From contig NZ_ML771899.1 of the NCBI RefSeq assembly GCF_009733535.1, forward strand, positions 1 to 64,000: a stretch of 64,000 bases of DNA, in the 5' to 3' direction. The translations under genes were made by a program, and so were the position numbers. A model generated the notes under the pieces. The model searched no databases. It saw only the letters and a list, made by a program, of their open reading frames with translations, and was not told the DNA's origin. Position 1 is the stretch's first letter, and every line of letters starts with the position of its first letter. Positions 27,747 through 36,087 of this stretch are shown here, in pieces. Source of the DNA: Sphingobacterium endophyticum. GTDB taxonomy: Bacteria; Bacteroidota; Bacteroidia; Sphingobacteriales; Sphingobacteriaceae.

Positions 27747-27780
27747 GGCTATATCATTAATAATCCTATTCATATACTAA

Positions 27781-30270
27781 ATGAAAACTTGGTTTAAGGA
27801 AAATCAGAATCACTTAATCATTATAGGCATCTTTTTGCTTTTAGTGGTGTTTTATTTTACGCCCGTTTGGCAAGGGAAGACCCTATTGCAGAGTGATGTT
27901 ATGCAGGCTCGTGGAAGCCAAAAAGAGATTTTTGACTATAAAGAAAAAGACGGGAACACGCCATTATGGACAAATTCCATGTTCGGTGGTATGCCAACCT
28001 ATCAAATCTGGTACGATCATGCCAGTAATATTACCACACATATCGGCCCTGCCATCCGTGCGGTATTTCCGCCGCCTTCGGATGTCCTTCTACTGTTCCT
28101 ATTAGGTGGATATTTCCTGTTTTCGGTCCTTAAAATCCGGCCCTGGGTAGCGGCAATCGGCGCCGTTGCATTGGCGTTTTCATCCTACAATATGATCTAT
28201 GTCGAGGCAGGGCATATCAATAAAGCGTATGCCATTGCCTATATGGCCCCAATTATCGGTTCGGTGATCCTTTGTTACAGAGGAAGCAAATTCTGGGGGC
28301 CGAGCCTGCTCGCGCTGTTCCTGGCCTTGGAATTAAGGGCAAACCACATCCAAATGACGTATTATCTATTCCTTGCGCTATTGGTCCTGGTAGGTTTTGA
28401 ACTGTACTATGCTATCCGAGATAAAAAATTAAATAAATTCCTGCAAGCTACAGGCCTGCAATTAATTGGTGTTGTGATTGCTGTTCTGGTCAATGCTTCG
28501 GTTTTGTTCCCTACCTATGAATATAGCAAAGAGACCATTCGTGGTAAAGCAAATCTGACCAAGACGACGGAAGACGGTAAGGATGCCGCAGGATTAGATA
28601 AGGAATATGCCTATGCATGGAGCCAAGGAATTGGTGAAAATATTACATTTCTAATTCCCAATGCCTATGGTGGAAAAACCGGAGGAACTTTCAATGCTGA
28701 GTCCAATACCGTAAAAACATTAACAAAATTAGGGGTGCCGCAAGGTGAGGCCCTACAATATGCCAATAGGGCGTTTCCAACCTATTGGGGAGAGAAGACC
28801 TTTACCTCAGGGCCTTGGTACTTTGGGGCGGGGGTAATCTTCCTATTTGTACTGGCATTATTTGTTGTAAAGGATAGATTAAAATGGTGGATCTTGTCAG
28901 CTACTCTTCTAACCCTTTTCTTAGCATTTGGCCGTCACTTACCTTTTATCTCCGACCTATTCTTTGATTATTTCCCTATGTACAATAAGTTCAGAGCAGT
29001 GGAGTCGATTTTGGTTATTCCTTCTGTCCTTATTCCTTTATTGGCAATTATGGGGCTGAATGAAATTATAAGCAGAGGTAATGAAATTAAGGATTTAGAT
29101 AAAAAAGTACTCTATACGGGCGGAGCATTAGCTGCGATCTGTCTATTGATTGCATTGATGCCAAGTTTATTGTCACTACGCAATTCTACGCATCAGGACT
29201 TCGTAACATCAGTGCAGCAGAGTATGCCGGATCCTAGTTTAGCAAGCGAATTAGTCAATTCCTTGTTGGCTGACCGTTCAGACATGGCTTCAAAAGATGC
29301 ATGGAGATCATTTTTCATCGTTGCACTGACCTTTGCTTTCGTTTGGTTCTTTATTAAGAAGAAATTATCTGCCGGTGTATTAATCGCAGCAATTGCGGTG
29401 ATCACCTTGGTTGACCTTTGGTCTGTCGACAAGCGTTATCTGAACAATGAATCATTTGTGGATAAAAGCATTTATGAGAAACCCATTCCTGAGCGTGAGG
29501 TCGATCAGTTGATCCACCTTGACAAAGATCTTTCATATCGGGTATTTGATTTGACAACAAGTCCTTTCAACGATGCTGGTGCCTCTTATTTCCATAAAAG
29601 TATCGGGGGCTACCATGCTGCCAAATTGATGCGTTTTCAGGAACTATTGGAGAATCAGTTCAACGGCGACATCAATGAGGACGTTTTGGATATGTTGAAT
29701 GTTCGTTATATCATCACAAAGGATCAAAGCAACAATTCGGACCGTATTCAGCGTAGAAGTTCGGCACTGGGGAATGCATGGTTTGTCAATAACATTAAAT
29801 TTGTAAACGGCAACCAGGCTGAAATGAGTGCCTTAAGTAATTTTGACCCTAAAAAAGAGGCAATTATCAATGAGGGTTTGAAGGGGCAATTAGGCGATAA
29901 GACAATCGGACAGCCGAATAATGCAGAAATTAAGTTGGTATCATACCATCCTGACACCTTGAAATATGAGTATTCGGCAGGTAACAATGTTTTTGCCGTA
30001 TTCTCTGAGATATTCTATGACAAGGGCTGGAAGGCTTATGTGGATGGGGAGGAGTATCCAATTATCCGTACGGATTACCTGCTAAGGGGTCTTTCCCTTC
30101 CAGGGGGAAACCATAAAGTTGAGTTTATATTTGCACCTGAGTCAATGAAAGTAAGCAAAACGATCTCATTGATAGCGTCAATTATATTGGTATTAGGATT
30201 GGGATTTGCTATTTGGTTATCTATCAAGCATAGAGATGAAAGGCAAAAACCTATTGAGGGGAAAAATTAA
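27781..30270 (+). CDS. YfhO-family integral membrane protein
   Basis: The 829-residue protein has 11-13 transmembrane helices. It carries YfhO features: an N-terminal helix, then a conserved loop with LLQSDVMQARG and MFGGMPTYQIW, helices through about residue 540, and a soluble C-terminal domain (about 560-790) with VFDLTTSPFNDAGASYF and FYDKGWKAYVDGEE. The last helix is at about 800-820. YfhO proteins resemble GT-C glycosyltransferases and in Gram-positives glycosylate lipoteichoic acid. Its substrate in Bacteroidota is unknown. Confidence 0.88.
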   Translation: MKTWFKENQNHLIIIGIFLLLVVFYFTPVWQGKTLLQSDVMQARGSQKEIFDYKEKDGNTPLWTNSMFGGMPTYQIWYDHASNITTHIGPAIRAVFPPPSDVLLLFLLGGYFLFSVLKIRPWVAAIGAVALAFSSYNMIYVEAGHINKAYAIAYMAPIIGSVILCYRGSKFWGPSLLALFLALELRANHIQMTYYLFLALLVLVGFELYYAIRDKKLNKFLQATGLQLIGVVIAVLVNASVLFPTYEYSKETIRGKANLTKTTEDGKDAAGLDKEYAYAWSQGIGENITFLIPNAYGGKTGGTFNAESNTVKTLTKLGVPQGEALQYANRAFPTYWGEKTFTSGPWYFGAGVIFLFVLALFVVKDRLKWWILSATLLTLFLAFGRHLPFISDLFFDYFPMYNKFRAVESILVIPSVLIPLLAIMGLNEIISRGNEIKDLDKKVLYTGGALAAICLLIALMPSLLSLRNSTHQDFVTSVQQSMPDPSLASELVNSLLADRSDMASKDAWRSFFIVALTFAFVWFFIKKKLSAGVLIAAIAVITLVDLWSVDKRYLNNESFVDKSIYEKPIPEREVDQLIHLDKDLSYRVFDLTTSPFNDAGASYFHKSIGGYHAAKLMRFQELLENQFNGDINEDVLDMLNVRYIITKDQSNNSDRIQRRSSALGNAWFVNNIKFVNGNQAEMSALSNFDPKKEAIINEGLKGQLGDKTIGQPNNAEIKLVSYHPDTLKYEYSAGNNVFAVFSEIFYDKGWKAYVDGEEYPIIRTDYLLRGLSLPGGNHKVEFIFAPESMKVSKTISLIASIILVLGLGFAIWLSIKHRDERQKPIEGKN

Positions 30271-30282
30271 GTCTAAACAATT

Positions 30283-30316
30283 AAAAAAAGGGGACACATC
30301 ACATGTATCCCCTTTT
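30283..30316. terminator. Bidirectional terminator
   Basis: AAAAGGGGA (30286-30294) pairs with TCCCCTTTT (30308-30316); ACAT and ATGT extend the stem past one mismatch. A-tract on the left and T-rich on the right suit both the YfhO gene and the convergent DUF4382 gene. Confidence 0.8.
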
Positions 30317-30332
30317 AAATTATTTTTTAAGA

Positions 30333-31106
30333 CTATTTTGTCAAAACTTCAATAGTTCCAAGATCTTTAGTTTGACCCGTAGTAACCGTTACATCTTGAA
30401 TAGTTAAGGATTTGTAAGCATCATCAGTAGGCTCTATCAAGATATCATAAGTTCCTTGAGTAACCCCAGGAAAATAGAATTTACCAGTAGGACTAGCTAA
30501 AGTGCCTAAAGTATCGGTCCCTTGAATAGCAAACACATGAGGCATTGCAGTTATTGGTGATATAAGACCTGTAATTGCTCCAGAAACAGCAACAGGAATA
30601 GCACGAATAACTGGTTTCAACATATATTTTCCGTTTCCAGTTTGGTGAATTGATTTAGAAGCATCAAAATCTAATGCCAATGTGTAAGCAATGTTAGGAA
30701 TTAAATCGTCCTGAACTTTAATTTTAACACCTGAGGATTGTCCACTAGGGGTGGTTAAACCATGTTCGACACCGTCTACAACAATGTAGCTGTCATCGTC
30801 AAGAACTAATCTTACCTCTTGTAATCTTCCAGAAGGAACATCATGCTCTGCTAAAAACTTATATTCACCTTCGCGATAATCTAAAATATCAAAAGGATCG
30901 ATATCCACATCAATAACCTCACGTCCACCGTCGGTAATAACCTCAATGTGGTCTATATCTAAGAAAATTCCATCATAATAAGCGGGTGCATCTGTTATCT
31001 GAATGGTAACAGGTGTCTTTCCATCAGTGGTCTTAGAGTCATCTGTACTACAACTCGACAGACTCAAGGCAGTCGCAACTACCGATAATCCAAGTAATGT
31101 TTTCAT
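30333..31106 (-). CDS. DUF4382 domain lipoprotein
   Basis: The 257-residue protein begins with a lipoprotein signal peptide (MKTLLGLSVVATALSLSSC, lipid attachment at Cys19). It continues with TVQIxxTDAP-like sequence (VTIQITDAPAYYDGIFLDIDHIEV), the hallmark of DUF4382 (about 30-165). The last about 80 residues form a beta-sandwich resembling carboxypeptidase regulatory folds. It is probably surface-exposed or periplasmic with unknown role. The start at 31106 gives a tidy signal peptide; an ATG at 31136 would add ten basic residues and cannot be excluded. Confidence 0.75.
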   Translation of the reverse strand: MKTLLGLSVVATALSLSSCSTDDSKTTDGKTPVTIQITDAPAYYDGIFLDIDHIEVITDGGREVIDVDIDPFDILDYREGEYKFLAEHDVPSGRLQEVRLVLDDDSYIVVDGVEHGLTTPSGQSSGVKIKVQDDLIPNIAYTLALDFDASKSIHQTGNGKYMLKPVIRAIPVAVSGAITGLISPITAMPHVFAIQGTDTLGTLASPTGKFYFPGVTQGTYDILIEPTDDAYKSLTIQDVTVTTGQTKDLGTIEVLTK

Positions 31107-31158
31107 AGTAATTCTCGTTATTCGATGTTTCACCATACAAATAATATACCATTTTAAA

Positions 31159-31166
31159 CAAAGTTA
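31159..31166 (-). promoter_or_regulatory. Promoter -7 box of the DUF4382 gene
   Basis: CAAAGTTA reads TAACTTTG on the minus strand, a full -7 match. The predicted start of transcription is near 31154, compatible with either candidate start codon. The -33 element is unclear. Confidence 0.4.
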
Positions 31167-31180
31167 AATTTAAGGTCAAC

Positions 31181-31320
31181 TTAATTATTTAGAGATATGG
31201 GCCTATCTAGTTTAATAGCAATACGAGATGCGCCATTCATTAACCCTACATGACTGTATGATTGCGGAAAATTCCCCCATTGACTTCCATCATCTTCATT
31301 TACTACTTCATAAAAAGAGG
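31181..31320 (-). pseudogene. Remnant of a glycoside hydrolase family 15 protein (C-terminal end only)
   Basis: On the minus strand this segment reads FYEVVNEDDGSQWGNFPQSY, then SHVGLMNGASRIA and KLDRPISL before a stop. This matches the conserved end of GH15 (glucoamylase or trehalase-type) proteins, where E-x-V-D-x-x-G-x-x-x-GNFPQ-x-SH-x-GL-x-x-A is typical. Nothing upstream of about 31320 in any frame continues the homology, so only the last about 45 codons of a roughly 600-codon gene survive. The remaining stretch to 31553 holds nothing recognisable. Confidence 0.75.
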
Positions 31321-31553
31321 CAGTCCTCATTTGGAGGGGGGCATTGAAAAACTTTCCATTGAAAAAGGCTTTATGAAATTTTATGTTCATAAGCATATAT
31401 TCTTTGTCTACATTAAAGCTTCCGTCTTAACTTCCCAAATCAATTTTCAAGGGTTTAACGCTCCGTTTTCAACCATTTTCGAAGTTATAATTTATCATGA
31501 GGACTTTTTCAGTGCCCTTCACGTGGACTGTCTCTTTCTGCTAGGCTTATATT

Positions 31554-32162
31554 TTAAAATAACTTCAATTGCGGCTCCGTCACCCTGAAGGTCTTTCGGT
31601 GGTGAGGTGTCAGTCCCAACTTCAATACCGCCTGTCTATGCTTAATTGTGGGATATCCCTTGTTCTGAAGCCAGTCGTATTCCGGAAAATCAGCTGCAAT
31701 ACCCTCCATATACTCATCACGGTAGGTTTTGGCAAGAATCGAGGCTGCAGCAATGGAAAGGTATTTTCCGTCGCCCTGAACGATACAAGCATGCGGTGTT
31801 TGACGATATGGAATAAACTTATTGCCATCAATAATCAGGAATTGTGGGATAGTTCCTAAGCTATCCAATGCTTTGTGCATAGCTAAATATGATGCTTTAT
31901 GGATATTGATCTTGTCAATTTCCATCGCAGAGACGCTGGCAACAGCAAATGCCAAAGCTTCCTTTTCAATAATGGGCCTAAGCTCCATCCTCTTTTTCTC
32001 CGACAACTTCTTGGAATCATTCAGGATCGGGTTGCAATAGTCTGCAGGAAAGATTACCGCTGCCGCGAATACGGGTCCCGCCAAGCAACCGCGCCCCGCC
32101 TCATCACATCCCGCTTCTATAAAATCATATTGATAGGTAGATAATAATGAAATAGATTCCAT
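31554..32162 (-). CDS. rnhB: Ribonuclease HII
   Basis: The 202-residue nuclease removes ribonucleotides from DNA. It has the catalytic DE pair in [13 protein letters not shown] (Asp20, Glu21), [11 protein letters not shown], the third acidic residue in LIIDGNKF, and the fourth in KTYRDEYM. Length is normal. A TACCTTTG promoter box ends 4 bp before its ATG, the same geometry as bamD. Confidence 0.95.
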   Translation of the reverse strand: MESISLLSTYQYDFIEAGCDEAGRGCLAGPVFAAAVIFPADYCNPILNDSKKLSEKKRMELRPIIEKEALAFAVASVSAMEIDKINIHKASYLAMHKALDSLGTIPQFLIIDGNKFIPYRQTPHACIVQGDGKYLSIAAASILAKTYRDEYMEGIAADFPEYDWLQNKGYPTIKHRQAVLKLGLTPHHRKTFRVTEPQLKLF

Positions 32163-32166
32163 GTAA

Positions 32167-32174
32167 CAAAGGTA
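32167..32174 (-). promoter_or_regulatory. Promoter -7 box of rnhB
   Basis: CAAAGGTA reads TACCTTTG on the minus strand, a full -7 match. It ends 4 nt before the start codon, so transcription would begin at or next to the ATG. No clear -33. Confidence 0.5.
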
Positions 32175-32305
32175 AGAATTGGGAGAGTAGGAAGTATAAA
32201 GTATTTAGATTTTACAATTTTAATAGCCATAATACCAAAACCCACTTCTGTAACTTTTCTATGATTAATATCCGTTTACACTAATTTACACTTCTTGTAT
32301 TTTTC

Positions 32306-32337
32306 TTTGTAATGTATTCGGGAATAGAATATTTTTC
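32306..32337 (+). promoter_or_regulatory. Promoter of the CBM9-like/TonB receptor operon
   Basis: TTTG (32306-32309) and TATTTTTC (32330-32337), one base off the -7 consensus, are separated by 20 nt, the ideal spacing. The start codon is 36 bp further on. Confidence 0.5.
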
Positions 32338-32373
32338 TTATACTGCTGTCAAAAAGAAGAATACAGAATTTAT

Positions 32374-33105
32374 ATGAAAAGGAATATCATTATTGCCATT
32401 CTCATATTAGCTAGTTCAAGCTTATTGGCACAGAAGAAAAAAGAAGGATTCGCTCTTTTACCCAGTTTCGAGGTGGAGGTAAATGGAGATTTGAAAGAGT
32501 GGGGGGAAAAGCTATCGGTGGTAGGAGAAGATTCCAGTTGGAGTTTTGCTCTTACCAAAGACGCTAAGTTTCTATATGCGGCGGTTCAGATTAAGGATTT
32601 GTCACTTCAGCAGGAAGCTGTGCGTAACGGTATCATCGTGAATATCAATCCCAACGGAAAGAAGAAAGACGGGGCACAGTTGGTCTTTCCGATTCCTGAC
32701 AGTGAATCTGTTCGGGCGATGGTAAACGACGATAACTTACCGAATATGAATGTTCGAGAGGAGTTGATCAAGCGAAGCAGGGGTTATGGAGTGAGGGGTT
32801 TTGCTCATATTGTTGATGGGAGGCTATCTTTTGAGAACACCTATGGTGTGAAAGCGGTAGCAAAATTGGCAGAAAATGATGTTTTGATTTATGAATCAAA
32901 AATTCCGATTCAGGCGATAGGGATCAAGAAAATCAACGATCCCGTAGCGATTCAAATCATGATTAACAATAGGTTTTCCCAACTGCAGAAAACTATCAAG
33001 AGCAGGCCAGACCCAAGAGGGTCAATGTATGGACGATATACTCCGACGGTTAAGAGTCCCTATAAAACCAAGCTTGATGTTTGGATTTTGGGAACATTGA
33101 ACTAG
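32374..33105 (+). CDS. Secreted protein with carbohydrate-binding module 9-like fold
   Basis: The 243-residue protein has a signal peptide (1-20, cut near LLAQ). The next part, FEVEVNGDLKEWGE followed by FALTKDAKFLYAAVQIKD and VNINPNGKKKDGAQLVFPIP, is typical of CBM9/DOMON-like domains of Bacteroidota envelope proteins. It is 18 bp upstream of a large TonB-linked receptor and probably forms an operon with it, perhaps as a periplasmic or surface partner. No substrate is visible. Confidence 0.65.
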   Translation: MKRNIIIAILILASSSLLAQKKKEGFALLPSFEVEVNGDLKEWGEKLSVVGEDSSWSFALTKDAKFLYAAVQIKDLSLQQEAVRNGIIVNINPNGKKKDGAQLVFPIPDSESVRAMVNDDNLPNMNVREELIKRSRGYGVRGFAHIVDGRLSFENTYGVKAVAKLAENDVLIYESKIPIQAIGIKKINDPVAIQIMINNRFSQLQKTIKSRPDPRGSMYGRYTPTVKSPYKTKLDVWILGTLN

Positions 33106-33123
33106 AATTAGTTTAAACGATAT

Positions 33124-35952
33124 ATGGATAGAATTATGAGAGGCCTGCTATGTTTATGCATGCTGGCAATTGGAATTAGTGTCTACGGACAGACGGGCAG
33201 GGTCGTGTCGGGGATGCTTCGGGATACTGAGTCAAGGCCGATTTCTGGAGCAACGGTTCATTTGGTTACGAATTCGGATACGATGGCAACCCGATCATCA
33301 AATGCCGGATTTTATACCTTTGAAAATGTCAGTGCGACAAAATTTAAGATTCGTGTGAGCAGCTTGGGTTTCGCTCCCTACGAAAAAGAAGTTGATTTTC
33401 CCCAAGGGCAGAAGGAAATTCAGGTTCCAAGTTTTGAATTAGCGGTTAATGATAACCAAATTGAGGAAGTGGTCATTCAGGGCGTGTTGACCGTACAGGT
33501 AAAGGGTGATACGGTAGAATATTCTACAAAAGACCTTAAGCTACGCGAAGGCTCTGTGGCGGAGGATGCCTTAAAGAAACTGCAGGGAGTGGAAGTCGAT
33601 AAGGACGGGAATGTGACCGCACAAGGAGAATCGGTTACGAAAGTGCGCATCAACGGGAAGGATTTTTTCGGTGGTGACGTAAAGACTGCGACACAAAATC
33701 TTCCGGCAAATATTATCGAGAAGATTCAGGTGGTGGACGATTATGGCGACATGGCGAATGTAACCGGCAATAAGTCCGGAGATTCTGAAAAAATCATCAA
33801 CATACAGATCGACCCAAAATATAACAAGGGTTTTATGACGACCTTAAGAGCTGGATACGGTTCAGATGAACGCTATCAGGCTACCGGTATGTGGATGGGT
33901 ATGACCGACAAAACCCAGGTTTCTGTTTTAGGGAATCTCAATAATATCAATGCACCTTTATTTGATTTCAATACGATGGGTGGAGGAGCAAGAAGACGTC
34001 AAGGCGGCGGAGGTAGACCGGGTGGAGGCGGAATGTCTGGGAATCGAGACGGACTGACCAATGTCGGATCGATCGGTTTGAATGTACGCCATGATTTCTC
34101 CGAGAAGCTGAAAGTATATGGGAACTACTCCTTCGGAAGGGATGATAATACAACGGTAACAGATCGGATCAATCAGTTTACTTTTGATGATGGTGTTCAA
34201 GAGGATAAATCAAATTCAGATGTCAACACGATTACGGCAAGGCACAGATTGGAGGCCAATATCGAATGGAATATTACCGATAGGGACTATATTAAACTAA
34301 CGCCGCAATTTGGCTTTAATGACAATAGGATAAACTCGGTTACATCTTCAGAATCTTTTATAGGCCAGCAGTTTCTTAACTCAGAGGATGAAACCCAAGG
34401 AACCAATTCCAATTCACCAAGGTATAGTATTTCAGGGTTGTACAATAGAAAATTAAACGATAAAGGGAGGAACCTGTTTTTAAATTTCAACTATGATAAT
34501 GCCGCAACAAATAGTGATATCGATAGGATTTTAAGGAGGTTAACAGAAGATCCGAACAATGCGACTGCCACGGATGAGGAAATATATAGAAAGACATTAC
34601 AGGAAATTAAAAATAAGAGCTGGAATGCAGGTACAAGCTTATCATATATCGAACCCATCTCAAAAAATGGAAAGCTAGAATTTACCTATGATTTCAACAA
34701 GAACAGCTATGATAACAGGCGCTATCAGGATGCATTTAATGAAGACGGCAGTAGTTTTCCCAATACAGACACGAGTACGGTAAATTTTCATTATGATCAG
34801 GATTATTCGTTTACTACCCATCGGATAGGAGCAAACTATGCCTTTGAAAATGATAAGGTTAAGTATTCCATCGGTGCTGCCGTTCAACCTTCCTTATTAA
34901 AAGGTATAGCAGCAAACGACGATCAGACCACGCCAATTGACCGAAGCAACTTCAATATTATGCCGATAGCGAGGTTTGAATATAAGTTCTCACGTCAGAA
35001 AAATCTGAGCATCAACTATTCAGGTTCAACTACCGAACCCACGGTAGACCAAATTCTACCCTATGAAGTCAGTACGGATGAGTTCCGTAGGACCTATGGG
35101 AACCCGAATCTAAATCCAGAATTTAGGCATCAGATGATGTTAAGGTTTAGGGCAGGGGATTTTCAGAAAGGAAATACATTCTTTGCCTTTGTCAATGGTA
35201 ATTTGACCAATGATAAAATTGTATCCTTTGTAAAACGCGTCCCCACTACAATTGGGGTGCTCACGGAGACTCGTTATCTCAATGAAACAGAAGAGCCTGT
35301 CTATGGGATTAATTCCTTTTACCATTTTGGCAAATCGATGAAGGAGAAGACCTATAACTTGATGTTAATGGGGGGGATAACCTATAATAAAAACGTTGCC
35401 TATACTTCCACCGATGCGGCGGCAGTAGAAGGGATGAAGAATATTGCCAATAACTGGATGTTTATGCAGGGAGTAATGTTCCGCTACAATCCATCGGAGA
35501 ACCTGGAGTTAAATCCAGGCATCAGATATTCCTACAATACGGTCAAGAATTCAATTTCACAGAATAATACCGCTGTATCGGGCCTAACGCCAACCTTTAT
35601 CGGCTCGGTCAATCTCACGCCGACCACAATTTTTGGAGCTGATGTTTCCAAGACCTTCAATAGAGGATACGGCAGTTTAACCAATGCCAATCCTTTTATT
35701 ATTAACACTTACATTGAGCAGAAGCTGTTAAAGGATCAAAGGGGAACCCTTCGCTTCCAGGCATTCGATTTATTAAACGAACAGGTCAATCTTAATAGAA
35801 CTTTTTCGGATAATTTAATATCAGATACAAGAACGAACCGTTTGGGTAGATATTTTATGCTTACGTTCACCTTCAAGTTGCAGAAGTTCTCGGGCATGGC
35901 ACCAACTATAGACAATGGCTTGCCTCCAGGGATGAGAATGCCTCGCATGTAA
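33124..35952 (+). CDS. TonB-linked outer membrane beta-barrel protein with carboxypeptidase regulatory domain
   Basis: The 942-residue protein has a signal peptide (1-22), a CarboxypepD_reg-like domain (about 25-110, GMLRDTESRPISGATVHLV), a plug-like region (about 120-225) with VEVDKDGNVTAQGESVTKVRING, and a long C-terminal barrel. A Gly/Arg-rich insert (GGGARRRQGGGGRPGGGG, about 285-302) sits at the plug-barrel junction. It matches the outer membrane beta-barrel group (OMP_b-brl_3 type) rather than SusC: no SusD partner gene is present, and the end is the unusual LPPGMRMPRM. The likely role is TonB-driven uptake or secretion of an unknown ligand. Confidence 0.8.
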   Translation: MDRIMRGLLCLCMLAIGISVYGQTGRVVSGMLRDTESRPISGATVHLVTNSDTMATRSSNAGFYTFENVSATKFKIRVSSLGFAPYEKEVDFPQGQKEIQVPSFELAVNDNQIEEVVIQGVLTVQVKGDTVEYSTKDLKLREGSVAEDALKKLQGVEVDKDGNVTAQGESVTKVRINGKDFFGGDVKTATQNLPANIIEKIQVVDDYGDMANVTGNKSGDSEKIINIQIDPKYNKGFMTTLRAGYGSDERYQATGMWMGMTDKTQVSVLGNLNNINAPLFDFNTMGGGARRRQGGGGRPGGGGMSGNRDGLTNVGSIGLNVRHDFSEKLKVYGNYSFGRDDNTTVTDRINQFTFDDGVQEDKSNSDVNTITARHRLEANIEWNITDRDYIKLTPQFGFNDNRINSVTSSESFIGQQFLNSEDETQGTNSNSPRYSISGLYNRKLNDKGRNLFLNFNYDNAATNSDIDRILRRLTEDPNNATATDEEIYRKTLQEIKNKSWNAGTSLSYIEPISKNGKLEFTYDFNKNSYDNRRYQDAFNEDGSSFPNTDTSTVNFHYDQDYSFTTHRIGANYAFENDKVKYSIGAAVQPSLLKGIAANDDQTTPIDRSNFNIMPIARFEYKFSRQKNLSINYSGSTTEPTVDQILPYEVSTDEFRRTYGNPNLNPEFRHQMMLRFRAGDFQKGNTFFAFVNGNLTNDKIVSFVKRVPTTIGVLTETRYLNETEEPVYGINSFYHFGKSMKEKTYNLMLMGGITYNKNVAYTSTDAAAVEGMKNIANNWMFMQGVMFRYNPSENLELNPGIRYSYNTVKNSISQNNTAVSGLTPTFIGSVNLTPTTIFGADVSKTFNRGYGSLTNANPFIINTYIEQKLLKDQRGTLRFQAFDLLNEQVNLNRTFSDNLISDTRTNRLGRYFMLTFTFKLQKFSGMAPTIDNGLPPGMRMPRM

Positions 35953-36062
35953 TAAGAGTTTCTAAAATAAATCAGCTATTTATTTTAAAGGAAGGTGGCC
36001 AAGTGGTCACCTTTCATTTTTACAGTTAATTATTCAATAATTACACATCTCGATTTAATCCT

Positions 36063-36070
36063 TACCTTTG
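36063..36070 (+). promoter_or_regulatory. Promoter -7 box of the M16 peptidase gene
   Basis: TACCTTTG is a full match to TAnnTTTG and ends 17 bp before the ATG at 36088. It lies downstream of the alternative ATG at 35995, which supports the later start. Confidence 0.5.
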
Positions 36071-36087
36071 TCAATCAAAATTTCATT

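Noticed and set aside
31513..31528. TTCACGTG near the GH15 remnant as a second parS
   Set aside because: Only about half of the 16-mer matches and the palindrome is broken. Other CACGTG occurrences, such as in psd near 17553, are inside genes and equally poor.
31262..31588. 108-residue plus-strand frame across the GH15 remnant
   Set aside because: It is antisense to the GH15 homology and runs into rnhB; no family resemblance.
35995..36087. N-terminal extension of the M16 peptidase to 35995
   Set aside because: The added 31 residues do not resemble the family and lie upstream of the TACCTTTG promoter box.
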